A stretch of DNA of 64,000 nt from Cryptomeria japonica (GCF_030272615.1 NC_081406.1:234350396-234414395), one strand, 5' to 3'. Positions 1 through 12,390 are shown, counted from the first letter of the stretch. Notes: a model not told the origin generated them from the letters alone. Numbers and translations: made by a program.

Positions 1-282
1 TTTTTATGAAAAAAAAAATTTAAATATAAATAATTTTATTTTATTAATTTTTTTATTTTTTTAACAATATAAATTGTTTACAAATAACCAAATATTTTTT
101 AAATATAAAGTTTATTTAAAATATTTTTTTGAAAAGTAGTTTTAATAAATGTTTTGCTATTTAAAAAAAAAAGATTACTGAAATTTGGTTCAATTTTAAT
201 CAAGGAGGTTATTTTGTTACATCTATTAATCAAAGGGGATATTTTTTTACTAACCATTATTTGTTCATGTTTATTTTGTTAT

Positions 283-900
283 CATGTCTACTTTAATTCT
301 AGAAATTAAATTCAAAAGTCCTAATTATCATACATGGAAAATACATATTTCCTTTATTTTTTGATTCAAACACCTTTTGGATGTTGCAACTAATAAAAAC
401 TTAGAGCCTACTTCAACTACATCTCAAGTCAACCAAGACAGATGGAAGGCTCAAAATGAGAAAGCACTTGGTTTATTTGGTATTTCAATAATTCCTGATT
501 TGTACGATCTCATTGGTAATTGTACAAAATCATATGAAGCATGGGAAATTTAAAAAATAATTTATGATAGTTCAAACGAATCCTGAAAAATTTAGCTTCA
601 AGATCAACTTGAAGACTTCAAGTTACAGATTTTAAAATCATGGATGAATTCTTATTAAAGTTTGTTTCTATTAGTAGTCAATTAACTATTTTAGGAGTTA
701 AAATAGATGATATACATTTAATTCATCTCATTCTTAAAAAATGTCTTCCTAGACAATTTCAGTAGTTTATTACTAATATTCTAGCTGAAATGCATATTAT
801 AGATCAAAAGCCACATATTCTTTATTGCAACAATTAGTATATGTTGAAGTCTTTAAAGAAACTTATTTTTGCATGAAATAACAGAGCATATTAAGGTAAA
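283..900 (+). mobile_element. Copia-type gag relic (fossil)
   Basis: Translated pieces match the N-terminal part of a Ty1/Copia gag polyprotein: a region reading YHTWKIH, then a stretch with NEKALGLFGISI and SYEAWE, which is the usual gag (UBN2-like) pattern of tryptophan-centred motifs. No LTR, protease or polymerase is visible next to it. It is an old fragment with many breaks and I cannot delimit it exactly. The identification rests on a few motifs only. Confidence 0.55.
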
Positions 901-999
901 ATATCATTAAATAACAAAGCAACACTTGAACCAGAAGCACCAGATCTAGCTCTAGTAATGTCCCATGGATTCTTAGATAACAAATACACCAAGAAATTC

Positions 1000-2400
1000 T
1001 CCTACCAAGGTGAAATTATAGTTGTTTATAAGGTACATTTTCAAGAATAATATAATAAAAACTAGGATTTTAGCATTTTATTTCTTAGATTATTTCTATC
1101 GTAGAGAACTTATACCAAGTTGTGCAATAAATACATCATTAATTTACCAAAAATTAGATATAGAGAAGAAAAATGTGATGTGTATATATATAAAACATGT
1201 AGATAGAGTAGAAATCACTAAGAACTACCATTACATATAGAAATTGTAGCTCGATAAGGTTCAAAACTATTATGAAAAACTATTTTAATGTGTCATATTA
1301 TCATTGTTTTACGAGTCAATGAAATATTTTTCATTGCTAAGATTCACTAAAATTGGTGAAATGAATGGTATGATGAAAAAAAACTTAGAGAATATTTGTA
1401 AAGTAGTATAAGAAAAATGATCAAACAAATCTATAAAAATATATATTTGCATCATGGCTATAATGTGGCATTAGAGCATCATAAATCGATAGACCAAATG
1501 TCACCAAATGCAAGAACAAAAAACACAAATAGGATGTGCATAAAAAAAGGACAAGGTAATGACATAGGAGAATTAATGATAAATAATAAAAATTGTAGAA
1601 TTAAAATATTGATCAGTAAGTACCAGATGAATAGTGTAAAAAAGTAGTCCAAATGCTAATAGAAATAGTTCATAATGAATAATGAATAAAAGTGACGCAT
1701 CATATTAATAATCATATTTAAAAAATTAATTAAATAGTTAATTTTAAATTTAATGTAGAAGGAATAATTCCTAATGTCAAAACTTAAGGAATATTAGATA
1801 AATTGAATTCACAAAAATAAATAAAATTATTTACTAAAATTATGTTTCATGAATATGTAAAACAACATGATTAAATTAACCTAATTTTGTACTATAATTG
1901 GTTAGGGTTAGGTTTGACAAAATTTGAACTTAAGGTAACTGATTAAGCTTAGCTAAATTTAGTAGTGAATAAATATGTTGCCTCTTATTTGTCATGACTT
2001 GAAAATTAATTAGAATTACATGTACTTGTTGGACAAATGATGAAAACTAAAATGAGTCATTCTACAAATTTTGAGAGGGTCAATTTTATCATTTCAAATC
2101 AAACTTCATTTAAAAGTACGACATATAACTGACTTTACTTTTATCAAGATAATTGACTAAAACTTGACATAAAATTAAACTATAAGATTATAAGAAAATA
2201 TCCACAACTTTTTTATTATCATAACAAATTTATTATCTTTAAGAAAAGAAGTATATCAAGTATATCCATTAGAGATAAGTATATCCTTTCAAGATAATAT
2301 TTAAGATAGGATTATTATTTTTAGAGATATATAAAACACATGCCACCGATATACTTGTTATACATAAAAGATAAGCCAATGCAAAATGCGAGTACTAAAA
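1000..2400. other. AT-rich stretch without a supported gene
   Basis: Short open frames occur here, for example at 1022-1240 and 1417-1647, but their composition is low-complexity and rich in Asn, Lys and Ile, and I recognise no domain. I see no repeat boundary or RNA gene. It lies between the Copia relic and the promoter of PR-10 gene 1. Confidence 0.5.
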
Positions 2401-2721
2401 ATCTGTTGTTTTCGTACCAATATCAAATATTGCAACTAAAGCTCTCAGTGATTAAGACTTATCAATTGTTCTAGTCATAAACAAATATGGTACGCCCTCG
2501 GAAATGTAGCTAATTCGCCATGATATTATTAAACGCCAAATTTATGGTGACATTACCTAGGATTTCCATTGGGCGATACGATAAAGATATGGCAGTCGAT
2601 TCAAATAAGAAATTGGAAAGATTTGCCGGCTTACATTCGTATTTTCATATTAGAAACATGATATTCTGGATACACAAGTTAAGATGGGAGTGGAGGAATG
2701 TATCAATAAAACCGGAGAGAA

Positions 2722-2828
2722 GCAGTCGCGTACGATTCCCGAATTTGTCGACTTATATCAACCAAGCATATCCGTCTTCAAATTCATATTAACCAAACGA
2801 CTATTACCACTTATAACATCTATAAATA
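2722..2828 (+). promoter_or_regulatory. Promoter of PR-10 gene 1: conserved block and TATA box
   Basis: A TATA box (TATAAATA, 2821-2828) lies 89 bp upstream of the ATG. A block at about 2722-2752 contains GTCGCGTACGATTCCC followed by GTCGAC. It occurs at the equivalent place upstream of genes 3 and 4, and in a reduced form upstream of gene 2. Similarity between the four promoters continues well upstream of the block. The factor that might bind it is unknown. A short open frame across this region (2520-2792) is not considered coding. Confidence 0.65.
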
Positions 2829-2909
2829 TTTATCGATCCATGCTCCTTACACACAAACAGTAAGAAGAATCATAAGAAATTTAGTGCGAATTACCAGACA
2901 TAAGAGAAG

Positions 2910-3472
2910 ATGGTGGCTGGAACAGTAACCATAGAAACTGAGTCTGAAGTGGCGCCAAAGAGATTGTGGAATGCACTGGTGAAAGATCATGAGCTCATTG
3001 CCAGGGAAATACCAGAGCTTTGTGCAGGAGTCACATTTCTTGAGGGCAACGGCGGGGTCGGCAGCATCAAGCAAATCAACTTCACCCCTGGTATGTATAC
3101 GACATCTATTGCTTAGTTACCATTCAAAAGGATATATTTTGAGTTTGATATGAAAGCGTTAGTACAGGCTCGACGGAGTTTAGCTATGTGAAGGAGCGCG
3201 TGGACGTTGTTGACGAAGAGAAGTTAATATACAGCTACACAGACATAGAGGGAGGGGAGCTGGGAAAGAATTTGGCATCTGCTCAGTTCACCCTTAAGCT
3301 GAGTCCAAAAGCAGGGGGTGGAAGCGTTGTGAGTCATATCTGCAACTTTGACACTCTTCCTGGCGTTCCTCAAGAGGAAGCCAAACTTGAGGCCATGAAA
3401 GCCCAGCTCACCGCTTTGTTTAAAAAGATGGAAGCATATGTCATCGCTAATCCATCTTTATATAATGCATGA
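2910..3472 (+). CDS. PR-10 / Bet v 1-like protein, gene 1 (two exons)
   Basis: Exon 1 is 2910-3090 and exon 2 is 3168-3472, with a 77-bp GT-AG intron (GTATGT...TACAG) in phase 1 of codon 61. This is the position conserved across PR-10 genes. The product is 161 residues, the usual family length. Visible signatures are the glycine-rich P-loop GNGGVG at residues 46-51, Glu45, Lys54, the mid-protein segment with SHICNFDTLPG, and a C-terminal amphipathic helix ending YVIANPSLYNA, close to the family's YLLAHPxxYN ending. PR-10 proteins are cytosolic, START-like-fold proteins with a hydrophobic cavity. They bind small ligands such as flavonoids, cytokinins and alkaloid precursors and are often induced by pathogens or stress. 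The ligand here cannot be read from sequence. Differences are roughly 8, 9 and 20 residues from genes 3, 4 and 2 by hand count. Its orientation is opposite to the other three copies. The ATG is the first one after the TATA box and begins the family N-terminus MVAGT. Confidence 0.92.
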
Positions 3473-4560
3473 CGTACATAGCCTCTTCAATAATGGTCGG
3501 TGAGAGACCTGCTTCATTTATGTGATTTGCTTAGAGTCTTAAAGCATTGTCGCCAAATAATATAGGAACTGAGTTTGCATGGTGCAGTGTATTACCTTTC
3601 TAGTTTCACGGACGGCTTCTTCTCTCGATGCGAGAAGGTTTAATGCTAAAGGTTTCTTTCGTACATGAAAAGTAACAACTGTAAAACGTTGTTGTGGTGT
3701 TATATTTTGAATCTGTATGTGGTTTAATATTACATAGAAATTTATCTTTATTTCCATATTTAAACATTGAATATTTTGTTTTTGGCTTTGGTAAATAGGA
3801 TCAGTCATTTTTTTCTCAATTTTTGTTTCCTTCGGTAAATAAAGTGTTTTTATTGAACTATATCAATAATATTTCCCCCCTTTTAATGTGAATGATCTAT
3901 TTGCTCATTAAAGATTGTTTTGTTTTGCATATTCAAAATTTAAGATCACTCCTTACTTATATAAGCACTCAACACATGAAGCAATGTCGATCTTTTCATA
4001 GGCAATATTTGACGGCCCTTTGGCATGGGTAGTACACCCTCCAAACAAAATTCCACATACCTTACTGTAAAAAAGCTTTCAAAACTACTTTATCAACGAA
4101 ACTAAAGACAACACCAAGTATTAATATATATTACTAACAAATCAACACCATTATTTTATCGAAATTAAAGTACAGTAATTCCTATCAAATTTTAGGACAT
4201 GAGGCTAGTTTGAGAGAGAAAATTTATAAATGCATGGAACCTTTATATTCCTCAAGTCCTTATGCTAAAAATTGTGCTGGAAGATTAAAACTAACATTTT
4301 TTGATCGTCGTGATTTGATCAAGAATCTTCTTGCAATTTAAATTATTTTTTGATCCTTTATCACCAATCATATATATGATAATTTTTTGAACTTGAACAT
4401 AATATTTTGCTAGAAATAGCTTTTGATTATAGAGAGTTCAGTGTTAAATGAGTATATCATGTTTCTTAGCAAATAAGATCTAATATTAATTAATCATTTG
4501 GGTTATTTTTTGGGGCTCTTATCACCAATCATAGAAATGGCTGTAGTTTAGATTGATAAT
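3473..4560 (+). repeat. 3' flank of gene 1, inverted copy of the flanks of genes 2-4
   Basis: The 3' flank aligns, in inverted orientation, with the downstream flanks of genes 2 (about 20690-21488), 3 (about 34230-35154) and 4 (about 52800-53372). A shared segment near 3980-4040 includes GCAATGTCGATCTTTTCATA. Similarity to the gene 2 flank continues to about 4560, beyond what genes 3 and 4 share. The 3' UTR presumably lies at the start. An AATAAA-type signal occurs around 3838, but the polyadenylation site is not determined. Confidence 0.65.
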
Positions 4561-4749
4561 AATATTTTACAAATAATATATTTCTTGAATACCATTTAAA
4601 GATTTGAAATCATGGTCCTTCTGACAAAGATTGTAAGCGTGCTTGAATTTTGCCAAAAAAAAGTTCAAACCATTGTCAATTATTGATCTATTCAATAATC
4701 ATCGTGAGTCCAGAAATTGTCTACTGCGGCAGAAGGCTCTTCTTTATGG

Positions 4750-5640
4750 GAGTGGGTTTGAAACATTTGTTTTACTGTTTTTCAAGACTGGGTAATTCAA
4801 AATTGGGAGGATGTTTCAAAAATCGGTGTTATTTCGAGTAATTTCTTAAACATTTTCAACACTGAACGGGCAAGAGTTGATGTGTTGAATAGTGGGTCTT
4901 TCACTATTTCGAATTCCATTTCGACTCTTTCCTAGTGGTCATCTCATTATGCCTCAAAGAAGGTTGATCCCTCCCTAATCCCGCTCTAGATTGACTTGCC
5001 GAGATTGCCTTTTGAAAATAGAGACTGTCAGATCTTTGAAAAAATAGCTAATACTATTGGTCGACTTCTTAAAGTGGATGAGTTCGTCCAAGAGGAAACT
5101 CACATCTCTAGATTATGTGTCCTTAGTGATCATTTACCTTCCTCTCTGGATTCAGTTAACCTAAATTCGGGCGTTAATGTTTGGCATCAATCTCCCACTA
5201 TAACCAGGGTTTGCATTGCCCACTTTTTCTCATACTTAGACCTCACTTGGACAGCGCGTCAAGTTTAGACGGAGAAACCCTCCCCTATAGAGGCTCTATT
5301 TGTTGATCTTTTAGATGAAAATATGGGTAACGAAGTTACTTCTATAAGTGCCCCCATGGAAAGATTGGGGTAGAGGAGGTTGATTAGCCTAACCTTGGTA
5401 CTACTAAGAATATCACCCATCCTCTCCGCAACACTCCTAAGGGTATCACCCATCCTCTCCACAACACTCCTATTCTTCAATTTGAGAAACACACTGATTT
5501 CCCTTCATTTTTAACCCTGAAGCTGAGGAGAGGCGAGAAACCTAAGTATGAGAAAATACAAGAAATAGTTGCAAGGATCTAGTAAACTCTTGAAAAAAAT
5601 CTTAGATCGGCGGTTGAGGATCTCTCCCTAGATGCAATGA
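4750..5640 (+). pseudogene. LINE A ORF1 relic (DUF4283-like)
   Basis: The longest open piece (4996-5268) reads DLPRLPFENRD then IANTIGRLLKVDEF and ends near a W-x-Q segment. This is the conserved core of the DUF4283 domain in plant LINE ORF1 proteins, which bind nucleic acid. The zinc-knuckle usually found downstream is not evident. A 33-bp direct repeat (5411-5443 and 5444-5476) lies in the 3' part and would add 11 residues in frame. The relic is broken by stops. Confidence 0.6.
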
Positions 5641-6536
5641 GGATCCTTACGTGGAATGTTAGGGGCCTTAAACTCTCTAAAAAAAGGTATTTGATTGAGC
5701 ATTAGATCTTCATCCTTCAACATAATATTGTTCTACATCAAGAACAAAAATTGCTTCAGCACTAATCGATGTTTTCTTTCAAAAAGGATCTTCTAGAGCT
5801 TTCACAAGGTTGGTGGAAGAGATGCTCTAGGTGGCCTTGCCATCTTATGGAATAAACATTTTTAAAAAGTGGAACTCGTTGCATTTGATCAAAACTAGAT
5901 GTTGACATTAATTAAGTGCCTTGATCAGCACAAACTTTTTGGTTGTTCAACTTTTTGGTTGTTCAACATTTATGCTCCTAACAACACTTTTCAGAAAAAA
6001 ATAACTTTGGATATTCCTTAGTCCTCTATTGTCTCATCTCAAAGATGTTCTAGTTATGTTAAAAGGTGATTTAATGCAATTCTTTATACTTCAAAAACAA
6101 TGTGTAGGTATTTATAACACCTACAAAAATTGTTGAGTATTTCAAGTCATTTGTCAACTCCAACTTTTTGTATCATAGTGTTCCCAAAAGCGAAAAGTAT
6201 ACTCGAACTAATAGGTGTAGTGGTTTTACCCACATCTCCAAAATATTAGATAGATTCTTTCTATATGGTTTTGGGCTCACTTCCAAACATGAATTCTTGA
6301 CCGCCATTTTAGCTACAACTAGTTCAGATCATTTGCCTATTTCTCTTTTGTTGTTTGATCTTAGACCCTCTTTCAAAGCTCCCTTCACATTGAAAGCAAC
6401 ATGGTTTATGAACCCCTCTTTTGTGCCTTTCATCAAATCATGTTGGAAAAATGCCCCTTTTATGAGAGCTTCAAGAATGCAACAATCATGTAATATATTG
6501 AATTTCATAAAGAGTAAAATTAGAGAGTGAAATAGT
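5638..6536 (+). pseudogene. LINE A endonuclease domain relic
   Basis: The frame begins with MRILTWNVRGLKLSKKR, the typical N-terminus of a plant L1 ORF2 endonuclease (the Asn that helps bind metal is present). A piece resembling the lQETK motif follows near 5740. The C-terminal part is open at 6168-6530 and contains an ILDRFF segment and SSDHLPIS, the SDH catalytic motif. Several frame changes and stops separate these pieces, so the enzyme is not encoded intact. Confidence 0.75.
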
Positions 6537-6689
6537 TATCAGTTTAAAAAAAAATTCTTTGTAGTGTTTTTTTGAAGATAAATTAGTAGCATTAAATAAA
6601 AATGTGATTAAATAGGGAGAGGATTCTCAATTTTTTCAATTATTCTATCACTAAAACTATCTTAGCATGAGCTATTGGCTTTAGAAGAA

Positions 6690-8340
6690 GTATACAGGAG
6701 ACAAAAATTGAGGGAAGTATGGTTGTGGGAGGGGGATATGAATTCTAAATTTTTCTTTCTTTCTACCAAAAGGAGACATTAGTACAATCATATTTCTCAA
6801 TTTAAGAACTCAATAGGGAATATCCTTCAAGCTTCTGAGGAAATTTAGAGATAGGTTGTCTACTTCTTTAAAGATATTTTGTCTTAATCCACTAGTACTC
6901 AACATCCACACTCTAAATGATCTGATTGGACAATATTCGAAAGCTTTTTAGTGAGGATGATAATAATTATTATGGTTCCATTTACCCTTTCTAAATTAAA
7001 ATAAGTTCTTTGAAATGGCTCCAAATAGAGTTTTGTAGCCAAATGGGTTCACTACTTTATTCTTTTAAAAGTGTTGGGATATTGTTGGGCATGATTTGTG
7101 GTAAGCCTTAGAAGAAGCTATAATGAATTATTATATGTTGAAATATTTGAATACTACACTTAGAGCTCTTATTCCAAAAAAATAGCTTCTTCAATCATTT
7201 GCTAAATTTAGACCAATTCCCTCTACAACAGAGTGTTCAAAATTTTTGCAGAGGCAATTGTGAAGAGGTTATCTTTAATTCTTCCTAAGGTTATCTTGGA
7301 GCAGCCAGGAGGGTTTGTTCATGGTAGAGAAACTTTGGATGGTTCCATTTCGGCACATGAAATCATTCATTCAATCTAGGAGAAATGCTCTATGTCTTTC
7401 ATCCTAAAGTTGGGAATGCTTAAAGAATATGATAGGGTTAATGTGGATTTCCTTTCTTTGGTTCTTTCTTTAGTTCTTGCTAAATTGGGATTTGATAAAT
7501 TATGGATTAAATAGGTCATGTCATGTATTTTAGGGGCTATATTTTTTGTTCTTCTTAGTGGCTCTCGATATTTTTTTTTTCCTCTAGGGGTGTTCAAAAA
7601 GGTGATCCCTTATCACCTCCTTTATTGATCTTGCAGATAGAAGCCTTTAGAAGAGTTATCTCTATTGCAAGATCTCACGGGGACTCACGAAATGTCAAGG
7701 TTAGAATTTGTCCCCTATTCTTTATCACATTTGTTGTTTAATAATGGCACTTTGTTGTTTGTTTAGGCTTCTATTTCTAGACAAATAATATTAAAGGTAT
7801 TCCCTCACCATAATGTTCTCTATATGTCCAAGCAACTAGCTCTTCCAAGTCCAAGGTGTTTTTATTCAATACTCTAATACACATCAGATACAAATTGATT
7901 TTTGTGGGGGCCTATCAAGTAGTTGGCATGCCTTGCAAATACTTGGGGGTTTCTTTATTCTCTCAAGGTAATAATCCAAATAATTTATAATATATTGCTG
8001 CATTGGTTACTAGCTAGATATATTCTTCAAAGGTTAGATGGTTAACCATTATAGGTAAGATGAATCTTAATAATGTTACTTTTAGTCAAATTTTAGTTTA
8101 TATTTTGTCTATTTTGTAATCTCCAAAAGGAATCATCAGTCAGCTTCAAGCTCCTATGGGAGATTTCTTGTGGGCAAATAGAATATCTAACAAGAAGAAG
8201 TTTCCCTTTTTGTCTTGGGAAAAGATTTGCAAAACCAAACATATGGGTGGAGTAGGTATAACGGATTTGTTGGCATAGAATATGGCCCTTGGATAAAATC
8301 AAGTTGTTTGTATATACTCTAATCATGGATCTAAATAGGT
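6690..8340 (+). pseudogene. LINE A reverse transcriptase relic
   Basis: RT landmarks appear in order: a piece resembling the W..GDxNTkfF linker (about 6715-6760), LRALIPKK and FAKFRPIP (about 7160-7215), GVQKGDPLSPP (about 7590-7620), and SHLLFNNGTLLFV (7724-7762), which occupies the place of the catalytic FADD box. Both catalytic aspartates are missing there. The post-RT segment with QAPMGDFLWANRIS and GGVGITDLLA follows at about 8145-8280. Many stops interrupt the frame. Confidence 0.75.
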
Positions 8341-8439
8341 TACTTTGATGAGGTCTAAATATTTGGACTCAATGGATCCATATTTGAGTAAAGAGACCAA
8401 ATGCATCAAGAAACCAAGACTTTGGTTTATAAAATAAGT

Positions 8440-9250
8440 CTTTGTTAGATTTAAAAAAATTACAATGATGAAACTCTTCGCCTCATCTATAATGAAAACT
8501 TATATAACTATTGACCAAGAAGCACAAATCCATGCAGACAACTTATCAATATCTACAGTAAAATTCCAAAACTTACTTATTAAAGCTATGTTTTAATGCT
8601 CTAAAATTTGGATGCCAAGAAATTCATCTAGAAAAGTCACTTCAACCACTTCATCACCATTCAATCTACCAATATTGGGAAGAACTGGCTCTTCTTTAAC
8701 TATCAAACCTTTCGCAAGCTCTTTGTAGACCTACTTCCTAAAAACAAACTTCTTCTAGAGCTTTGATGGTGGTACGTATCCCCTCGAGGACATATATTTT
8801 TCTTGTGACCCTAAATATTAGGTCTTTTGGAGTATTCGGAAACCCACCTAGATTGACCAAGCGTATATGTCAAAATGGCATCTTTGGATTGAAGGGACAT
8901 CCTCTTAGTGGGATTTTATTAGGTGTAGATGTAGGACCAAACCTTTACACATGGATGGAATTAATAAATGTGCAAATTTTTTATATTAAATTTAAACTCT
9001 TAAGGTACCGACTGATGCCCTAAGTGCCAACTAGCACCTCAACCTTTCTACCTTGCAAACAAGAAGGTATTCTAGCCATGGATGGCTCTAAAATTTTCAA
9101 AAGTTCTCATTAGAGGTTTGTTAAGAAAAGTGGACCTCAATGAATAACCAGCTACTTGGTGAGAAAATAATAAGGTATATTCTCTTTTATAGCATACATC
9201 CATTGGGAATTTGTGTTCTTCAATTTACTCTTTTAGCATGTTATGTTTTC
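8440..9250 (+). other. Decayed coding relic of an unrecognised repeat family
   Basis: A longer translated stretch contains the run YTWMELINVQIFYIKFKLLRYRLMP (within 8763-9023) and, in a neighbouring frame, DGGTYPLEDIYFSCDP and KWHLWIEGT. These have the look of a real protein rather than chance, and I have an uncertain memory of similar ORFs in conifer repeats. I can name neither a domain nor a family. It is interrupted several times. Confidence 0.35.
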
Positions 9251-9254
9251 CTCT

Positions 9255-9720
9255 CAGCAAAATACAATATTAAAGGTAGAGTGACACTCATCCATTAAAA
9301 TGAGGACTAACAATCCATATAAAGGAATTTTTATGATAGAAACTGGAGAATATAATAATGAATATAATGCAAATGCTTGGTAATAATAATAATATGTCAC
9401 TTTAATGTGATAACCTCCTAATCTAGCAGATAGTGGATAACTCCAATCTTCTTTAGTAAAAACTCAATAATCCACATGATGATAGTAACTAACCTTTACT
9501 TCCCATGTATACAATATTTTTATCCTTAAATACTCATAGGCTTACTTAGATACTTATGTATAACCCCTTGAACAATTTAAATATAGATATATACTTATAA
9601 TAATGATTTTGTAATATTTAAAATTTAATGTAACGACAACTTGAGTACTCACAATGAAATATGCACTATATGGTTATACGAACAACATTCTATTAGAAAT
9701 ATTACTTCTAATGTTTTTTA
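9255..9720 (+). repeat. Dispersed repeat, copy 1 of 2
   Basis: This segment aligns with 18465-18900 in the same orientation. Shared stretches include TAATAATATG followed by an ACCTCYTAATC block, and a TAYTTATGTATAACCCCTTGAA / TACTTAAGTATAGCCCCTCAAA block. The copies are diverged and carry small indels. They lie on either side of the LINE B and LTR fossil cluster. No coding capacity was seen. Confidence 0.5.
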
Positions 9721-9724
9721 TTAG

Positions 9725-10080
9725 GGGAAAATAGGTTTTGAAGGAACCTCAAACCCTTTATATAAATCATACAAAACAAATGCTAACCAATCACTAGACA
9801 AAAGAAAAAGCAAAACACCACAAACAAGGGGACAAAACCCCATACACCTTACAAAGATTTCATTAAATTTTCATTCTTTTAAATCAAGTCTTGATTAATA
9901 TTATACACCTTATGGACAATACTATCAATGGGAGTTGAGCCCTTGTCCTTGTCACGAAACCTAGTATAAGGCTCGAGAAAAGAACTAGAAACCAATCCAT
10001 TGGATGAAACCACCTTCACAGATTTAACACTGGCATTAGGATAATTAGTAGGGTAAAACCAGAATATTGTGTCACACTTT
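9725..10080 (-). mobile_element. 5'-truncated LINE 3' end
   Basis: Read on the - strand, the fragment holds a short ORF tail (…VYNINQDLI then KNENLMKSL), a 3' UTR-like stretch, and a terminal imperfect hairpin at 9733-9755 (GGTTTTGA paired with TCAAACC on the + strand). Outside the hairpin, the - strand continues into a TTTTCCCCTAAT tail. The same tail plan recurs on the - strand near 60932-61355 and at 27334-27699, and as a 3' motif in the two GC-rich 1.6-kb elements on the + strand. Confidence 0.5.
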
Positions 10081-10690
10081 TATAAAGGAAGTGGCCAACA
10101 CAACTAAAAATATTTAACTTTGACTGCATAAAAGTGACATTTCTAAATTCAATTTCAAAATGATGTAAACTGATCAAATATAAAAATATTAATGAAATTT
10201 ATGTCTGTTAATTTTATTTTTTTTAACTTCTTTTTTAACTTAAAAAACCTACTCACAATGTTTAATTAATAAAAAATATTAAAACTAATCAAAATGCTAA
10301 AAAAATATATGTTTAGATTCGTGACTTCGAGCTCTACAAAAGGGTTTTTTTAAATTTTTGTAAAAAAGTATTCTGCCTAAAAAAAAATTGACCAGAAGTG
10401 AAAAGTTTTAGAAATACAAACAAAATAGTTGATTTGGCTACCACATCACTAACCACATAGGTGAGTCTAGCCGGACTGAGTTTGACCGAACTAATTTGAT
10501 TTTTTTTTTTTTAAACTAAATTCAAGTATGCACAAATTATGATTTTGGCACCAATAGTCCAGTTAGATTGAGTTTGGCTAAACTCAGTCCAACTAAACTC
10601 TTGGCACCTTTTAGGCGTCATGCTAATGACACTAAGCACCACATGGTCAGGTGGTAGTCCCGCTGGACTACCTAAAGTTATCCCCAAGTG
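10081..10690. other. Non-coding stretch with quasi-palindromic motifs
   Basis: No gene is supported. At about 10465-10600 there are related near-palindromic motifs, GAGTTTGACCGAACT and TGAGTTTGGCTAAACTCA, separated by a T-run, with CCACATCACTAACCACAT to the left. This could be a decayed hairpin-type DNA transposon, but clear terminal inverted repeats or target duplications were not found. Confidence 0.3.
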
Positions 10691-10699
10691 CGACACATC

Positions 10700-12020
10700 T
10701 TAATTCTTTTTCCCCATAGTACCCTTCGAAATATCCAGGATGGCTTGAGTTTGAGCATTCAACTGCTTAAGATGTTCAAAGATGTTCTCTATGGCAGTTT
10801 TGTTGCCAATAATGATAGCCCTCAAATTATCCTGAATCTTAACAAGGGAGTCCTCCGATGCTTTAATGTGTTGATCATACCCTTCCTTTAGCTCCTTTAT
10901 TCTATTGACCAACTCCTGAATTATCGCAAAGATTTTATCCATTTTCTGCACATTTGTACTTTGGAACTTATCCTTCAAAGCATTAATCTCCAACACTATG
11001 CATAATAATAGGGCATTCTGGCTCTTTGTAACATCTTTCACATTCTTAATCACATGGCTAAAATCAATAACAAAAGAACATTTATCCATAGGGATGCCAT
11101 TACCAAAATCCACAAGAATTTCCACATGCAATCCCTCTTCAATACCCTCGGCAAGTGGGAGATGGGAAACAAGGGAATGCAAACTTGGTTTAGGCTATGA
11201 TTCCTTTTAAGGTGTTTCAATTTTTTTTATAGTGGGAACCACTTGCCAATTGAAGCAACAATTTTCCCTTCCCTTTCATAGACCTAAGAGAGGGATCCCC
11301 CAATTTTCCTTTACCCTTAACATTATAGGTAGGGGCCACAGAATCAAGCACAAACTCCTTTGAGGTGGAATAATAAGAATCCTCATCATCCAAAATCACA
11401 ATTTAATGGTGGGCCGAGGCACCCCTTTTATGCTATCTACATTTCCCTAAATTAAAACCTACATCCTCATCTAAAAGTGAATCGTTCAAATCACTGGAGG
11501 AACCCTCGGGACTAATATTATGAACATTCCCAAAACTAGGAGCAGGGGTCTTATGAATAGGGATAGATTTTGCAAACTTCATAATGAGGAGAATCAAACC
11601 CTCATGAGTAAATGAGATAGATGGGATTTTTCTATGAGCTTTCAAACTATGATTGAGAGAAAAAAACAAATAGGAGGGTAAAGAAATGCATTATTCATGT
11701 CTAAAGTGATTAAGGATGACAAAATGATAACTAAAAGATTGCAAAACTTTCCATCAAAAGTAACATACCACATTATGACTTTTGCAACTTCTTCCTAGAG
11801 AGTCTTGAGTATAGTCCCATCATAACCTCCATCTGTGGTCCTCTCAAATTTCTCTCTTTCCCCTTCTTCAAAAGAAATTGAAAGAGCTTTAAAAACACAT
11901 TTCCTGTCCCTGTTAAATTTCCTTCCTTCCACCAAGGTATTAGATACCTTTTCCACAACCTCCTCAAAGACCACTAGCTCCATACCATAAACCCTAAGAG
12001 TTCCTGAGACCTATCCCTCT
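10700..12020 (-). pseudogene. Coiled-coil ORF relic of a transposon-associated protein
   Basis: The C-terminal part is open from 11182 to 10700 (160 codons). It is rich in heptad-like Leu/Ile/Lys/Glu spacing (for example NRIKELKEGYDQHIKASEDSLVKIQDNL), so a coiled coil is likely. The upstream - strand pieces (11983-11795 and 11669-11433) contain EVVEKVSNTLVEGRKFNRDRK and PSISFTHEGLILLIMKFAK. From memory these recall ORFs carried by plant retroelements, but I cannot name the domain. It lies on the same strand as LINE B, directly downstream of its RNase H. Whether it belonged to that element is unresolved. Confidence 0.45.
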
Positions 12021-12390
12021 AGAAAAGAAAGAGTAACCTATGGGTCCAAGACATGCAATATTTTAATATAGGGTGTCACGCCCCTAATTGAGGGATCTCC
12101 CCAAACTTTATGATTCTCATGCTATTTGCAATACACAATAGGATCGATCGTATTTTGATCACCACCCATACTGTAGAAATAAACTAGAAAATACAAAGCC
12201 ACACAAATGCCAACACAAATAATGAGAAAGAAGCTCATAAAGAGGGTGGTATCTTGACATGCTATCATGGGGGACATGCCACTTTGCAAGAGTTTTCAAT
12301 AAAACTTGATCATTTCCCACGAAGCCTTTGAATTAGCGCCTATATATTGATCATTTTAAATTAAAATTCTTATGTCGTCAGGGATATGGT

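Larger units (their letters stand above)
4640..8400 (+). mobile_element. LINE A: decayed L1-type non-LTR retrotransposon
   Basis: On the + strand, in order: an ORF1 with a DUF4283-like region, an ORF2 starting with an AP-type endonuclease, a reverse transcriptase, and the start of the post-RT region (motif MGGVGITDLL near 8245). The order is that of plant L1 elements. The end near 8.4 kb comes before any RNase H or tail, so the copy is 3'-truncated or interrupted. Frames shift and stop many times. No target-site duplication was identified, so both ends are approximate. Confidence 0.85.

Noticed and set aside
1417-1647. 76-codon open frame
   Set aside because: Low-complexity Asn/Lys/Ile-rich translation in AT-rich DNA, with no domain and no promoter evidence.
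2520-2792. 90-codon open frame upstream of PR-10 gene 1
   Set aside because: It lies in promoter sequence shared with the other copies, where the frame is not kept.
2847-3074. Minus-strand open frame opposite exon 1 of PR-10 gene 1 (and its mirror at 35567-35827)
   Set aside because: It is the antisense shadow of a conserved coding exon; it recurs only because the exons are duplicated.
10430-10660. Mutator- or MITE-type DNA transposon
   Set aside because: Near-palindromic motifs are present, but no terminal inverted repeats or target duplications could be matched.
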